DNA of 64,000 bases from Cololabis saira (lineage: Eukaryota > Chordata > Actinopteri > Beloniformes > Belonidae). The notes under the pieces were generated by a model that did no database searches, had not been told where the DNA came from, and worked only from the letters and a program-made list of their open reading frames with translations. How positions within the stretch are numbered: the stretch's first letter is position 1; every line of letters starts with the position of its first letter. This document shows, piece after piece, positions 1 through 21,213 of this stretch. A program made the translations under genes and the position numbers. The stretch is taken from contig NC_084587.1 in the NCBI RefSeq assembly GCF_033807715.1, positions 28,957,017 through 29,021,016 on the forward strand, written 5' to 3'.

Positions 1-2052
1 GATTTGTTGATACCTTAACTAAAGAAAATAATAATAGTGACTGAAACAGATTCTATTAGATACAAAGTTTTGTATCCATGAAAAAAGTGAATATGATCTG
101 CAATCTACGGTGGTTTTCAAGTGTCTGAGAGCACACTGAAAATCTGTGGCATTTTCTTGTAAACCTGCTAATTATATTTAAAATAAACATGAAACATTTG
201 TAATGTCATGTCTATTGTAGCTTTAAAAGTTTCTACATCTGCTGCTTTAATGTCCTTCCAGCAACTACCGGTAAGCTGAGACAAACTGGCTGCCAGTGAT
301 TAAACTGAAATTTGTGGTTTACTTAAAATTTTGTGCCTGACAGTAATTGTGAAACTCAATAACTGATCTTTAATGACAGACCAATAATCCTTAAGAAAAA
401 GAAAGGAATGATAAGAAGAGAATCAATATGAAGAGATCCAAGAAAATACATATTACAGTTTTTGTCCCAGTCCAGCAGTTAAAATCTCCCAGAATCTTGT
501 CTGTGTTCCTGAATATTGTATATTTGAAAGATTTTGCCACAAACAAATGTAACATGGCAACCAAATGCCTTGGGGTATGGCTTCCCACCCGTTTCCCCAG
601 TCAGAAAATAATGAAGATGTTAATCTGGCCAACACTGGCCCGCCTACAAAATTGACTCCTACACTATTACAACACTATACTGTATGCCACTTTTAATATT
701 TTTGTAGCCAGAGAAAGGCTCTCAAGGACTTTCAAAGTTGCAAGTGGAAGTATCAGAACAGCCATGCTCTCTCTCGATTGCTTTCAACAATACCGATAAC
801 AAATGTTAGAAAAGACTGCTGCCCTGGTCTAAACTCATGTGTTGTGGTGCATTCAAATCGCTGTAACGTGCCAGTAAGGACCGGCTCGTTAGGTTTCTCC
901 ATGAAACATGTTGGCTGTCTCAGACTGTAGGGGGCACAGATTCACAGCAGAAATACATCTCCATGGCACTGATGGCTGATTTTACTCATTATATCTCTTA
1001 TTACATTTATAAACATCGTATTGGTGTAATAAAGTTAAAAACTACATTTTTTTCAGAGGGTGACTCTTGTGCAAAGAATACTGTTAATACATCAAACCTT
1101 GGTCATAGAGATGGAAAAGTGTTTTCATGTTGCTATCCAGAAAAGTTAGGAGTTTTTTTTCTTAATACAAAACACTTAAACCTATAAATTGTTAAAGGAT
1201 GTTAATGTTTAATTTTACTTAACAGAAGTAAAAAAGAAAATTAAAGTAAAGTTCTTAGTGTGTCTTCCAGGAAAAAGCAGCTGAATGTGAAGTCTCTCAG
1301 TAGAAAGACAACAAAAATACAAAAAAAGGATTTGAGCTCATTTCAAACTAATCAGAAAGCTTAGCACCTACTGTGTACTTTCTTGTTTTGATCAATTCCA
1401 CTGTCTTCTGACCAGTTTCGTTGTATTTAGATAATATAACGTATCAAGGATTTGATGCCAACAACACACGCAAAATAAGTTGAGAGAGATGTCTCTCATC
1501 ATAGTCCACTGTATCCAGAAAGTAATGGAGTTCTCTTTACGAACAAACCCACATCGGAAAGACAATGGATACGCGTTCTGTGGTCAGCTGACTCAACATT
1601 TCGGATCATTTTGCGGAGTGGACGACTTTCATATTTGCAATATGGCCAAGAAACAGTTTGTACCTCAAGACACTGTGTGTGTGTGTATGTGTATTGTTTG
1701 CAGTGCAGAGGTGTCTCCTAATGTGACTCTGAAGTCATCATGAAAAGAAAGAATCATGTAGTAACGTAGACTGAAAACGTGTTTAACAAGAACAGAGAGA
1801 ACTTTAGCAAAACTAAAAATTTGTATCCTCAGTTGTCAAATGATTAAAAAGTATAATAAAAAGAATTATTACATCCTATAATAGTAAAGATGCCTCGTAG
1901 TTAACTTTTTAAATGTGTTGGTGGCAAGACATTCTTTGCTTCTTTATATTCTCTGAATACAGTGAAGTGCAACTGCAGTTGCTATTTACATAAAAGAAAA
2001 ACAATCACAGCTCTTTTACACTTCTTCATTTACATGTATCTGTCCAACCAAC
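1..2052. other. gga2 intron and uncovered sequence
   Basis: AT-rich sequence to the left of the last gga2 exon seen. I find no further GGA exon, RNA gene or clear repeat in it. It is probably the start of a long intron leading to exons outside the window. A short TG run lies near 1675-1690. Confidence 0.5.
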
Positions 2053-9004
<6,952 letters not shown>

Positions 9005-9086
9005 TGCCGCCCGTGTGGAGCCGGTGCAGGGGTGTAATCCGCCGTCCTGGGTGCGTGAATGTGCGGGTGAAGCGGAGGTGTCTAAC

Positions 9087-9213
9087 GCCTGAATTATGGT
9101 TCTGCGTTAAATCGACGCAGAGCCTACGGCGTAGGGTACGCGGCGACACGCATCGTACGCACCGTACGCCATAGGCTCTGCGTTGGTGTAACGCGGAACC
9201 ATAAATCAGCCTT
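9087..9213. repeat. Palindromic MITE beside the gga2 start
   Basis: About 127 bp folding on itself. The left arm (GCCTGAATTATGGTTCTGCG) pairs with the right arm (complement AAGGCTGATTTATGGTTCCG), and pairing continues through GACGCAGAGCCTACGGCGTA-like sequence. It begins about 83 bp upstream of the gga2 ATG, so it is in the promoter or 5' leader. Confidence 0.75.
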
Positions 9214-9324
9214 GAGGCGCTTGTTTGTGGTGACATGTGACTCTCACGCCCCGTCAGTCACACTTCTGACTCTGCAGCCAACTATTACAACTATTACACC
9301 CCCAACCCGCTGACATGACACTAC

Positions 9325-10506
9325 TAGGGCTGCCAACCGTCCCTTGAAAAACGGAATCGTCCCGTATTTATAAACTAAAGTACGCGTCCCGTATTGAGCT
9401 GAAAAGGCACGCACTTTGTCACGTATTACTGTACACGTGAGTCAAAAAATAGTCATAAAATGCCAATGAGAAAATGAAAATGGCATTGAGCTGTTATTTT
9501 TTTTTTCTGTTTTACTATAACTGTAGCCTACAGTCATGGCCTTTGAGGCACAACAATGTTTAGAAGTTTTCTACAGACTTTCTTTTTTTTTCGTTTTGTT
9601 TATTTCGAACAAGTATAAAAAACGAGAAAAAAGATAAGAAAACAAATACAGGTGGGCATTCCACCACATAAAGAAAAAAAACCAACATCGAAATATTTCA
9701 GTTACATGTTCGAAAAGGAGTGGGGGGGAAGTATAAACCTATTTAATCCCACCCCCTTTCCACAACTAAACATAAATTATATGTCTGTATTTACTTTTTA
9801 TACTATACACTAATTTGTATGAATATATATAATTTTTACAAAAAATAACCTGTTTAATACCAGATGTAAGCTCTATCATAAATATAATATAACTATGATA
9901 TAAATATAACTGATATAAATATAATACGTATATCTAAGTATATAAACATACAACGACAACATGATGAAATAGCAGAACACACACAGCTGGTGATCTTTAA
10001 ACACAAATTCAAACCATTCCACAGTTTAATTCCACAAACTGATACACAAAAACTTATTTTTGTTGTACGCACAAATAAAGATTTGAAGTTTAGGTTACCC
10101 CTTAAATTATAAACTTTCTGTTTGCACTTTTGTTATTGCACTAAAAATGTGCACTATTACAGAATGGATGTTCTGCTTTCTTTCTACTGTTTTATATTCA
10201 TTTATACAATTTGAAGTTAAGCAGGACAGGTTTCTGTTTAAGAAAGATACTTATTTTATTCAGTTCATTTTGTTATTTTGTATTAAAGTGAATTGCTGGA
10301 TAATGATTAGTTTTCCATGTGTTCATGGCATTCAAAAATATGCATCTAATTCAATTCAGGTTTGAGTCAAATAGTTAAGAAATCGTTTCACGCACAAAAA
10401 AGGGGGCTAAAAAAATTAACGATACCAGGAAGGGTGAAGGCAATCGGGTTGGCCGGCCCTGCCGATGAGGAGTCCCTTATTTTTTTTTCAGGTAGTGACA
10501 ACCCTA
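9325..10506. mobile_element. Non-autonomous hAT-like element
   Basis: It starts TAGGGCTGCCAAC and ends with the near-complement GTGACAACCCTA. The flanking octamers gacactac and gacacaat agree at 6 of 8 positions, consistent with an aged 8-bp hAT target duplication. No transposase frame is present. The last 200 bp recur in the opposite orientation at the right edge of the window (63798-64000). Confidence 0.6.
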
Positions 10507-13143
10507 GACACAATCCAGCTTCAGTCAAGCCACAAAAAAAGAAAAAAAAAATGTGTGTTTTTGTGTCATATATATTCATATTACTATAAAATACGTAGGC
10601 TACAATAGGCACAGTAGAAATATACGAGTATGGTATGAGAAATATGATTAAATACTCTCTATTGTTACCATTGTACAATGGTAAAATTATTAAAAGAAGG
10701 CTAATTTCACTATAAAATTCAGACATTTCCAAGCCAACAATTATATGTTTGGCCCATCTGAGTTATACATGAGCTGAAAAATAAGGCCACATTTTGGGAA
10801 TATCCATGTTCACCATATTGCTCACATTGGTTATGCTCAGCCGATGTCTTATCTGAATCCACCTGGGCCAACCACATAAGAAGACCCATATGGTCAATTA
10901 ACATGGAGCCTTTGAAATAAAACCAGTGGCCAAGCCCGGACAGGGCCCTAATTTTCAGCCCATTTAAATCTCACATGGACTGAGCCCATAAATATTGGCT
11001 TCTTATGACAAGTAACTCTCTGCATTTACACATACTCTTAGTTTCGATAAGTACTTCCATTAACAGGACATTTATATTCCTATGTCACTACACTTTTCAG
11101 ACTCTTGCTTTTTTAAACTTTTTGCTCAACTTAATTTTGGCAGTTTGCATAACTTAAATGTAAAAACTATACAAAGTAAAAATGATCTTCACCTCTGCAA
11201 GAAGCAACATAACTTGTTCATTGACATTACATTGGCATGTGATGTTTGATTCCATGATGAAGAACCAGCAATATTTAAAGAACATAAATACAACTTCAAC
11301 TTCTATGCTTTGAACATACTTAGCTGATAATTTTTCAACTCTTAGACATAAGATTTTTATATTGTTATAGGATTTCTAGACATCAATAATGCCACATTTA
11401 GCGAAAGTACATGTTGCATTACTGCTTTGCCATCCAACGGTTGGGAAAAGAGATAAAATTGGAAACAAAAGAGATAAGAAAAATATATGCAAACTGAAGC
11501 ACACAGGCAGCTGTAGGGCAAGGACGGCTCATCAATCATTATTCTGGTGTGACACAAAGCTTCAGTACACCTAAGTGTTCAGAGTTGGTGGTATTTTTGT
11601 GATGAACGAAAGCAGAACATGATACTTTTAGTTTGGTTTGCCAGTATTAAATTCTGGTTCATTTGGGGTTCTCACTGGAAACTCAACATTGAATGGACCA
11701 AAGGTGACGACAGATGCAGCATGGAAGAGGCTACAGCCTGATCCTTTAAGATGATTAATTTCTCTGTGGAAGAGAGCAACCACCCAGCTTTCCAGGTACT
11801 CACAGTTCACTTGTTTGGTGTGCACAAAGTTTCAAATGGCAGCAGTGGTGTGAACTTGACCAACAGGGCAATCAAAACAAACATGCCAAGTGTAAAATAA
11901 TAAAACCAGTCACAGATTAAATCCAACTCAGAAATTAATTGAAAGTATCCGCATTATTACAGTTTAAAAAGTTGTAGCATTTTTCTCTTGTAGCTGTGGT
12001 AATGGAGCTTATTTTATGGATTTTCCCTGTTATAAGTAGTGAAACAGACATATTTTATCATTTTATATTTCATCAGTGCTCTCAAATTAAAATATCAAAA
12101 AGCTGCAATCTTCAACTGTACTTTTTACCTGGTAGAAAGGTTTTATAAATGTAAAGACCTCCTAAGGTGTTTTGTTTTTGCTCTGTGTTTTGTTTTGTCT
12201 TGTAGATCTGTTTTGTGTAATGAAAAAGGATACATTATGTTTCTCTTATTCACGTGACTGAAACAATCTAACTGTCTTTTCTTTGTATCCGTCTGACCAA
12301 AACATTAAATAAAGTAATAAATAAAAATTAAAAAAATAAAGAGAATTTTGTAACCCTTGTTAAAAGTTGGATTTTTTTTAAATTTTTTTAATTGATTCAT
12401 TTTCTACACCATTTTAATTTCTATTACTGGTTATAGGTGGGTTTTTTTTGTTTTTTTTTGGGGGGGGGGGTCTCCAAATGCTAATTCCATGTCAAAAGTC
12501 TTCATCTCTTGCAACAAAACAGATTTAGACATTTAAGTTGTTTACTACAATGTGATGACTTCCTGAAGTGTTTTTTTTGGCTCCTGGACACAAACACATC
12601 CACTCAAGCCACCTGCTTAAATCAGTTATACACTATGTGGTACATGTGACAGGACCTAAAATAACAAAAAAAAAAAAATTTCGTTTCTCAGAATACCAAG
12701 TTATATTTCATATAGATATTGTGTGGCCCTCTTTTTTCATGGTCTTTTAACACATGAACTGCAAGCGTTTTTTTTATGACTGTACCATAGACTGGAGTTC
12801 ATTAAATCTGATTTTCTTCAGTAAAACCCATAATTTGCATAAAAAGACCAAGGTACTTCCCATCCTTCTGCATCTGGGGTAAACCTGTAAAGACCTGTAA
12901 AGTTTAACACTGCTGAACAAAAACAAAACATGGAACATAAAATGAGTTCAACCATTTTTTTTATAAAATATTCAACAATTTTGATATTTTTAAACATTTC
13001 AGTTCATTGTAGAAGTCGTACTTGTAGGCTTGACAGAGCGATTGCTTGTATTTCTCAAGATACAGGTCAAGTCCAACAACTGACATTGTCTTCTGGCTCC
13101 AGTCAGTTAGTAAAGTGAATACAAGGAGATCGGATGACGGTCT
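10507..13143. other. Intergenic, ears2 3' flank
   Basis: AT-rich intergenic sequence between gga2 and ears2. I see no exon with convincing coding similarity. The part nearest 13143 should hold the ears2 3' UTR, but I could not fix a polyadenylation signal on the minus strand. Confidence 0.5.
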
Positions 13144-16100
13144 TTAGCCAGAGTGTGAAAGCTGCAGAAGCTTCTGGAAGCGATGTTGGATCTCTGCAGG
13201 ACCCAGAGACACCATCATTTCAGCAACACTGGGCCCCTGCTGCAAAACAGAAGGAAACAAAGGTTCAAGTCTCACTGAGATGATGCAAGATGACCAGACG
13301 TTATTCTTTGCAATCAGAAACATCTTCCTCCTTCTGTACTACTGCCCTAAATAACCACTGGCTGACTGAGTCACCATATAACATGTGAAGTTGGAACCAA
13401 TGCTGCAATTTTAACAAGCTGTTGAAGAAGTTGGTTTTTATCAAACTGACTGAAAAATGCTGATTTACTGGCTGAAAAATATAATTACAGAAATGGTATT
13501 CCAAAAGTGAAAGTGAACTCTGAAAGAACCAAAGGGTCATTCTAACTTCTGCACAATCCCAGTTTTCTTAAAATATTGAAACGCAACTTGTGCAAAACAA
13601 AATAAAAGCAGTAAAAATATAGGATGCAGGAAGTCTAACTTTAATGTTTGCTTGTTTAAGTAACACTTTGGATGCAGTCAGTCTTAATAACATTTAGATT
13701 CATTTTTTTCAACATTGTTGTCCCCTCTGGTTATACAAAATACAGAAGTCAGACAACTTTAATCTGACTTCCTAGTTTTTGTTTGTAAAATATTTACCCT
13801 GCCAGTCAAATATGTGGTTATACATTATCTGGATGGGCTCTTTTAGAAACAACAAGGTCAGCTACTGACTTGAGAGTCATAGCTCATAAAAGACATGACC
13901 GTGGGAATACTGACTCTTTATCAGGACTTCCCTTTGCGAAAAGAAGAAAGCTTAAGACTTGATTATGTTATATATTAGCAATGAATTACAGTCTCATAAG
14001 TGTATACCTCGAAAAAAACGATAAGTTCCAGTTTGGGCACGTCTGCAGAATTTGCCACTGACCATTTGGATTAAACTGTCATTTAACATTTTCTCATCCT
14101 TTCTGACAGTTACGTAAAAGAATAAAAGATAGAGAGATTTGAGCACAGCTAAACAAAAACTGTAATTAAGTTAAATATAAAGAAGTTCATCTGAGGACGT
14201 TCCAAAGATACCGTGTGTCACATGTCAGTTTCACTGAGCAGTATAAAAAAGTGCTTATGGATCACAATTTTCATTTCTTACACTTTGGTGGGGGAGGTGC
14301 TTTCACTGTGACAGTTCAGTAACAGAAGTGTGAGCACTGATGCTCTGATATATTTGGAAATAAGCTGAGTTTCCATGATAAAGAAATTAGAAAACAGCCT
14401 ACAGAGCTTCTACAATAATTCTTAATAAAAATAAATTCTCAGAAACTACACTTACACTTGACTCAAAGGGACATCAGTTTTGAGTATTTAAGATTAATTT
14501 TTGCCTAAAAGTGTTTGAATTTTGCCAAAACACAAGTGTGCGATAGATATTTATAGGTTAGAAGAAAAGTTAGTCCCAAAATAAAAATAAAAAATAGTAT
14601 AAGTGTGTTGAATCAGTTCATTACATCTCAGTGTTGCATTCCAAGAGTTAAAGAATAATTTTTCAAGAAAAGTTTAAAATAATTTTAGATCCTCTTCATC
14701 GCTTCACAGTCTAAGTTCAACAATTAAACCACAAGTTTTGCTGAGCAAAAATAAACCCTTTGGCTGTTATGCATAAAACCACAGAGCACATGAGTACCTG
14801 CAGACCACTCAGGGCCAGACGCAACAGCTTCATCACTTCTCGGTACTTGGTGGCTTTCGGCTGCTTAGCCAGACTCTTCAGGTCTTTACTGAGCTGGTCC
14901 ATCGTCAGCTCCTCACCTCGCTCTTCTATTAACCTGAATAGACAGACAGAAGTCATCACAACCCTGATAAAAATGTTCTTCTAACGTGAATTGAAAGGTA
15001 CAACATCTTTGGAGACTTAAAACTACACACTTCAGCACTAATGAGGCAATGAGATGGCTCTCTGCAGTGACTGCTGCCACCTGCTGGCTGGAGAAAGAAG
15101 GACGCACCCACAGGTAAGCATACGTAGGGTTCACAAGCTCCTTCAAGGATGATATGTGACCCTGTTGAAGAAGAAAAAAGATGAAAAGAATCACAGGAAA
15201 AGAAGTACAGGAGATCAGTACTGAGCAATAAATAAATCACATCAGCTTCCCTGTAGACACAGATGCTTTAGTTTTTATTTTCTCAAATCCTCAAATCCAT
15301 ATGAGCATTAGTTTATTTGTTAAGGGGCACGTCAAGGGGGAAGAAAAAAAATCCGCCTGACTTATACTACCTGTTTTTAATTATATAATAAATAAATTCA
15401 CCAGAGAGAAAGGAAAGATGTTACCTTTTCTAAAACTAAAGGGTTCGTCCTCTATATCATGACTTCACTTATACAAGTCAAAACAGAACATGCCGAAGAT
15501 CTGGACACGTCACAATCCATCAACTGAAGGTAGGTTTGGTCTTGATGAAAACTTTTTTCAGGAAGATAATGAAACTTGCCACTGAGCACAGAGTAGTAAA
15601 ATTTCCCAGGAAAGACATATTAAACTCCCTGAGACTGGCAATACTCAGTCCAGGTATTAAGCTGAGACTTAGATGAGCATTGAACAAGTGGACAAGGCTT
15701 TGGACAAGGCTACATCGTGCAAAGCCACTCAGTCAACTGTTACATGAGAAAGTTGGAGCGTGTCAGGTGAAGAATATGCCCAGCAGGCCTTCGCCAGGAG
15801 GGTTCCCCCTTATCCCCCTCCTCATCATTTAAGGATAGTTTTATGTCATATCTGTGATTGTTTTTCTTGAATTAATAAAAAGCCTCCATCCGTCATTTCA
15901 TACAGTATTTTCCCATGCACACAGTGACAATATTACATGCATGCTAACAAAGCTTTTGCAACATCTTTCTGTCAGCATGCTTATTAGCAGAGTGAAAACA
16001 GGAAACACATAAATGCTGCTATGATTACCTTGCGGAGATGCAGAACCCGCTTGATATAGTCCTCATGTAGCACTTCTTTGTCCTGGATCTCTGCTGAGTA

Positions 16101-19100
16101 GGTCTGCAGGATTTGTTCCTGCAAATCTTTTGTTAGCAAATGACAAACTTGCTCATCTTCAATGTGTTGCAGCAGGTGGATTCTGTCAAAATGAGAGCAA
16201 GAGAGAGAGATCAGTTTTTGTCCTGAAAATTATCCTCAGGATAAAATGTGCAAATTTCCAAAGTTAGAAGTGCACTAATTAGTCAAAAATTAGTCAACAC
16301 ACATGCATAACGCAGCCTTTTTTTGTTGCAATGAATCACTTGTAATTTCGTTGTTATGAAATATGAACAATGACAATAAAGAACCTTTAATCTTGCATCT
16401 TGAATTTTGAATAACGCAAGTTTTTAGACTCTTCATTTTCAGGAAAGTCTCCCCAATGTTGACTCTGGATTTATTTCTCTCTCTTTTTTACCTTAAGAAT
16501 ATAATTTATTTGGTGGAGGAAGTCACAGGAACTAACGGGAGGGACTTGTGCACCAGGTTGCTGAACTTTAATTTTTTATTTATATTTTGAAGGATATTTT
16601 TCTGCAATTTATTTAACTGTATCAGCCATTATGATTTATGGTGCAGGAGGCCACATTACAGTACACTGCAGTACATTTAAATTAGGAAAACTCAAACAAG
16701 CTAAAAGTAATTTGCAGTTATTTCATATTATTTACATACACAGAACTAAAAGCAGATTACTACACCTCCTATTCTTCTGCTAAATAATTTTTTTTTAAAA
16801 CAACTGCATATAAATATTACTGATTAGTATCATGATTTTGTAAAACCCTTATCAGTGATATATACTGTATATATTGATTTTGATCTTGCAGCAGACGTTA
16901 GTTTTCTTAAGGAACGTGGGTGTATGTGTGAGTGTGTCCTTCACCAGCCCTCTATGACAGTCTGATCTAACATATCCATCTATCTCTTATTAACATGTTG
17001 CTGACATTCCAGCACAACCAAAACAGTAAAATTTGGGTCACCAAAAAAAAATCAAAAACAAGATGGTGATGTCTTGCTCTAATAAGAAAGGTATATTTAA
17101 ACATAAATAATCCCATTAAATTGCACATATTGCCGATGGATGAACAATGCTGACCCTCAGCAGTATAATAGATAAATATCAGGGCCAGTCTCAAAGCTGT
17201 CAGATCTGGATCCATTTTTGATTTGCAGTAGAACTATTTTAATTATTTTATTACATGGTTCAACAAATGTCAATTTTTGTTCACTCTGCTGGAGATAGGC
17301 ACCAGAAGACAAAATTAAACTAAAGCAAGCAGCATGGCTAGATTCAACTGAAATAATGAGAAAAATCATGGTTTTATCCTAATTAGTTTGACCAGAATAA
17401 ATATGGACTGAAGACAGATTAATTAAAAAAAGGTTAAATTCTGACCCACCGGTTGAACTCTGGTAGTCTTTCCAAGTCCAACAAAGCAGAGTGAGTTGTG
17501 ATTTTTGAAGGATTAAACTCAGAAATCAGCTCATCTATCCTCCGTCCCATCCGGCTGGCTGTGTCCAAACACAAACGCATCCTAATCAGTATTACGTGTT
17601 ACTCTATACATCTTTTTAGATCTGATCTCATTAAATTGCATCAAACATTTTATTTTCTTTTATAACTCACTGTTGAATCCAGATCCACAGTTGGTTGTGA
17701 TGTCCAACAGAGCCTCTGGTAGGGCCCCGTCTCTCTGGAAGCTTTGAATGAATATGTCTCCCTGTCTTTTGGACAACTTACTGCCATCTTTGTTCATCAG
17801 CAGGGGCAGATGTCCAAAGGTGGGCGGCTGCCATCCAAGGGCACGGTACATGAGGATATGTTTGGAGGTGGAGATGAGCCACTCAGATCCCCGGAGTACA
17901 TGGCTGATCTTCATGTAATGATCATCTACTATGTTTGCAAGGTGGTAGGTGGGAAAACCATCTGCTTTCATCACAACAGGGTCGCCCTCAACCTAAGACA
18001 AGAGGACAGGGAGCATGACAGAAAGCACAAGGAATGGGATGGATGGAAATGACAACAGTAATTAGAGTTTGGTTGGAAATAAGAGGAATTGTCCAATCTA
18101 CCTATAAACTAGTTAAAAAGATGCCAGTTATAGCTGACCTAAAATATTACTCCTGTCTACACAGAAACAGTGAAATCTGTGAATACTCGAATCCTGACCT
18201 GAGCCACCTCATGACGATTCCATCCAAAGATCATATCCTGAAAAGGCTCAACACCTTCTTCCAAACAAAACCTGATCACATGTGACGTTCCCTGAGCCAG
18301 CTTCTCCTGGACCTGGTCTGCTCGCAGGTGGCGACACCTGTTGTCATACCTGTGGAAACGAGGAAACAGTCAAAACCTTGATGGTGACAGAATCTGTGAA
18401 GATGTTTTGTACATTTAAAGATACTAATGAATAATGTCTAATGGTGTATGCATTTTGTTTTGTTACCTTGGAGTCTGTCCAGCTCTTAAGGCCTCTTTTT
18501 TGAGTAGCCCCAGCCTCTGAGGGCTACAGAAACAGTAGTAGGCATGACCGCTCTCCACAAGCTGCTTGGCCGTCTGACTGTAGAGGTGTAACCTCTGAGA
18601 CTGCAGGTATGGACCCAGCGGCCCCCCTCGACGAGGGCTCTCGTCTGGCGGTATACCTGCAGAGAACATGACTTAGCATCAGGGTCTCTTTTGTTTTGTT
18701 TTTTGGACTTATAATTATCCAAAAGAGCATGAGCTTATCTTACCAGCCCACTCCAGCATGTCCTCTATAGACTCTGCCGCTCCTGGTACCAGTCTGCTCT
18801 GATCAGTGTCTTCTAGCCGCAGGACAAAAACTCCTCCGTACTTCTTTGCAAAGATATAATTGTAGAGAGCGGTTCTGAGACCTCCCAGATGCAAGAAGCC
18901 TGCAGAAGAAAAAAACAAAGTAAGAGAAGATCAGATCATAGAATTACCAAAAAAAGTAATGCTTTTACATCATATTGGGATCATATGGACACATATGGAC
19001 ATACAAAATAACCCATAACAGTGAGCCCAGCCAGTCAGAACCAAACTAATTTAGTAATCATTTAAGTTATGATCAACTCATTAAATGTTTTATTAATTAC

Positions 19101-20508
19101 ACCCGTGAATTAACTACTGAAATGTGATCAAATTATCCCCCAAAAAAGTTTCAGATGTTTCTCCTTTGCTCTTGTTAAGATAAAAAAAAAAAATAAATAA
19201 AAGAAAATTCAGCTGTACTCACTTTGACTCTAAATTTTGACTACAACATAAACTTTCCTCCATAAACTGGTACTTTAACTCATTAATTATGTAAAAACTA
19301 AATCCTAGTGACCTTGAAACATATGAATTGCGGAACTCATCCTGAAAGGGCATTATTTTATTATTAAAAATTGAGAAATTGAGTTGAACTAATATTTTTT
19401 CCATCATGTTAGTGACAAATTAATCCGAATTTTACTCAAAGACATTTAAAGGAGAAATGTGCAGAAAATAGAAAATCACACATTTAGTACCAGGAAAATT
19501 AAAACTTTTGCTCGTAAGCAAGATATTGAGGAAATACAACTTAAAAGAAAACGTGTGTCAGTCAAAACCCATTATTTACGGCTGGACTTTAATTCTCCTC
19601 ATTGATAAATCTCTCAAAAGATGAAGACAGTTTAAATTATATTTAATATCTCTGATCCCATACTTAAATGGGATAACTTTTATCTTTCTATTTTTCATTT
19701 GTTCTTACCATGTCTATATTTAATTATGTTTTTTTACTTCTGTGAAGCACTTTGCTGCCAGTAATACACACTGTCACATTGCACCTGCTGCACCCACACT
19801 GTGATGGTTGTTCTATAAATTAGAGCTACTATATGACTCACAGTGCACAACAGTGTGTGTGGTATGACCTACGACTCAGTGCAGTATTTTTACCTTTATA
19901 TATTCAACATTGCTTTTATCCTATCCTGGTAATTGTTCTATAAGGGAATTTAGAACTGAATTTTGTCAAAATTCTGTATTATATCATTGCACCTAAATGT
20001 TTCTATATGATAATTTTTATCTTTCATTTTTATTTGCTATTATTGTTTATTTCTCATTGTTCTTAACATGTCTATGTTCCAACTGTGAAGCACTTTGAGC
20101 TGCAATTCTTGTATGAAAGGTGCTATAGAAATAAAGTTTATTATTATTAAATATTATCATTATTATTACATTTCCCACGAGGGATCAAATACGTCTCATT
20201 TTACTAATTTTTAAATATCCTGGGTGACACATGCCCAAAATAAAAATGATATGCATCAGAGTTTCTAAACTCCCCATCTGGCTGGTTAAAGTCACAGGAA
20301 CTTGACGAAGACCTTGAAAGAGTTTACCTGTCGGGCTGGGAGCAAACCTGACCCTGACACCTGGCTGCACCGTGGAGCAGCATCTGCTGGTGGAGGTGAG
20401 TGTGCGGGGCTGCAGCCCCCTGGTCCTGACAGCCGCATCACACACGGACCCTCTCACAAACAGCCTGCCCTGGAGACTCCGTCTGCAACACTCCAACCAC
20501 GGAGACAT
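13144..20508 (-). CDS. ears2: Mitochondrial glutamyl-tRNA synthetase
   Basis: Class I aminoacyl-tRNA synthetase that charges mitochondrial tRNA with glutamate, in the matrix. Ten coding exons: 20508-20328, 18899-18744, 18656-18467, 18349-18199, 17992-17671, 17558-17450, 16182-16029, 15161-15031, 14933-14798, 13239-13144. The total is 1626 nt, 541 aa plus stop (human about 523), and all phases agree. Residues 1-50 are Arg-rich with almost no acidic residues, as in a mitochondrial transit peptide. FAPSPTG (55-61) with HLGG (64-67) is the HIGH-type ATP site; KLSKR (298-302) is the KMSKS-type loop. [15 protein letters not shown] and HVLRGSEWL are GluRS signatures. The end, QGPSVAEMM...LGP, matches the vertebrate EARS2 C-terminus. 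The start is the ATG at 20506-20508. ears2 lies upstream of gga2 on the same strand, as in human. Confidence 0.96.
20085..20155 (+). repeat. LINE-type 3' tail
   Basis: It contains GAAGCACTTTGAGCTGCA, GGTGCTATAGAAATAAAG and a following ATT microsatellite, the typical 3' end of fish L2/CR1-like retroposons. It lies in the large first intron of ears2. Confidence 0.6.
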
Positions 20509-21119
20509 GATCAACACTGCAGCTTCCTAATGGGGTGCGAGTTTGCTGCTGTTACTGAAACTACATCCAGACAAACGACTAAATAAAATAAATAGAAACC
20601 AAACGTGTGACATGTAACCATCCATGTGTTGATGGTCAGATGCGTTTGTTTGGGTCAAAATACTTCTTCTACGACGCCGGAAAATGAATTAAATGGAGAA
20701 CAGACGCGAATCTGTCCGATTCTGCCACCTAGCGGAGGAGGCATATTATGTACATGTGTATGTATGTGTGTACTTAGGTAGGTATATGTTATTGTGTATA
20801 CAATACATATATGCACAGAAGGATGAGTGATATTATAATGATAATGTAGAATACATTTATTTACATAAGAATACTGGAAGTACAGCAATAGCAAAATATT
20901 TACATTAATGTTAAAATACAATATTTTCTCTTTTCTTTAAAGTTATTCAACATTGGGATAAGATTGTGTAAAAGTCAAGTGCTGACGATGATAATCTAAA
21001 TAAGGGTTAGGATTACATAAATCTGCAGCTTCCTAATCCTTTTGAACATGTTTTGGTTGCCTGTGAGGCTTGTTAATTGTTTATGTTTTTTATTTATAAA
21101 TATTGCACTGTTTTCATTT

Positions 21120-21213
<94 letters not shown>

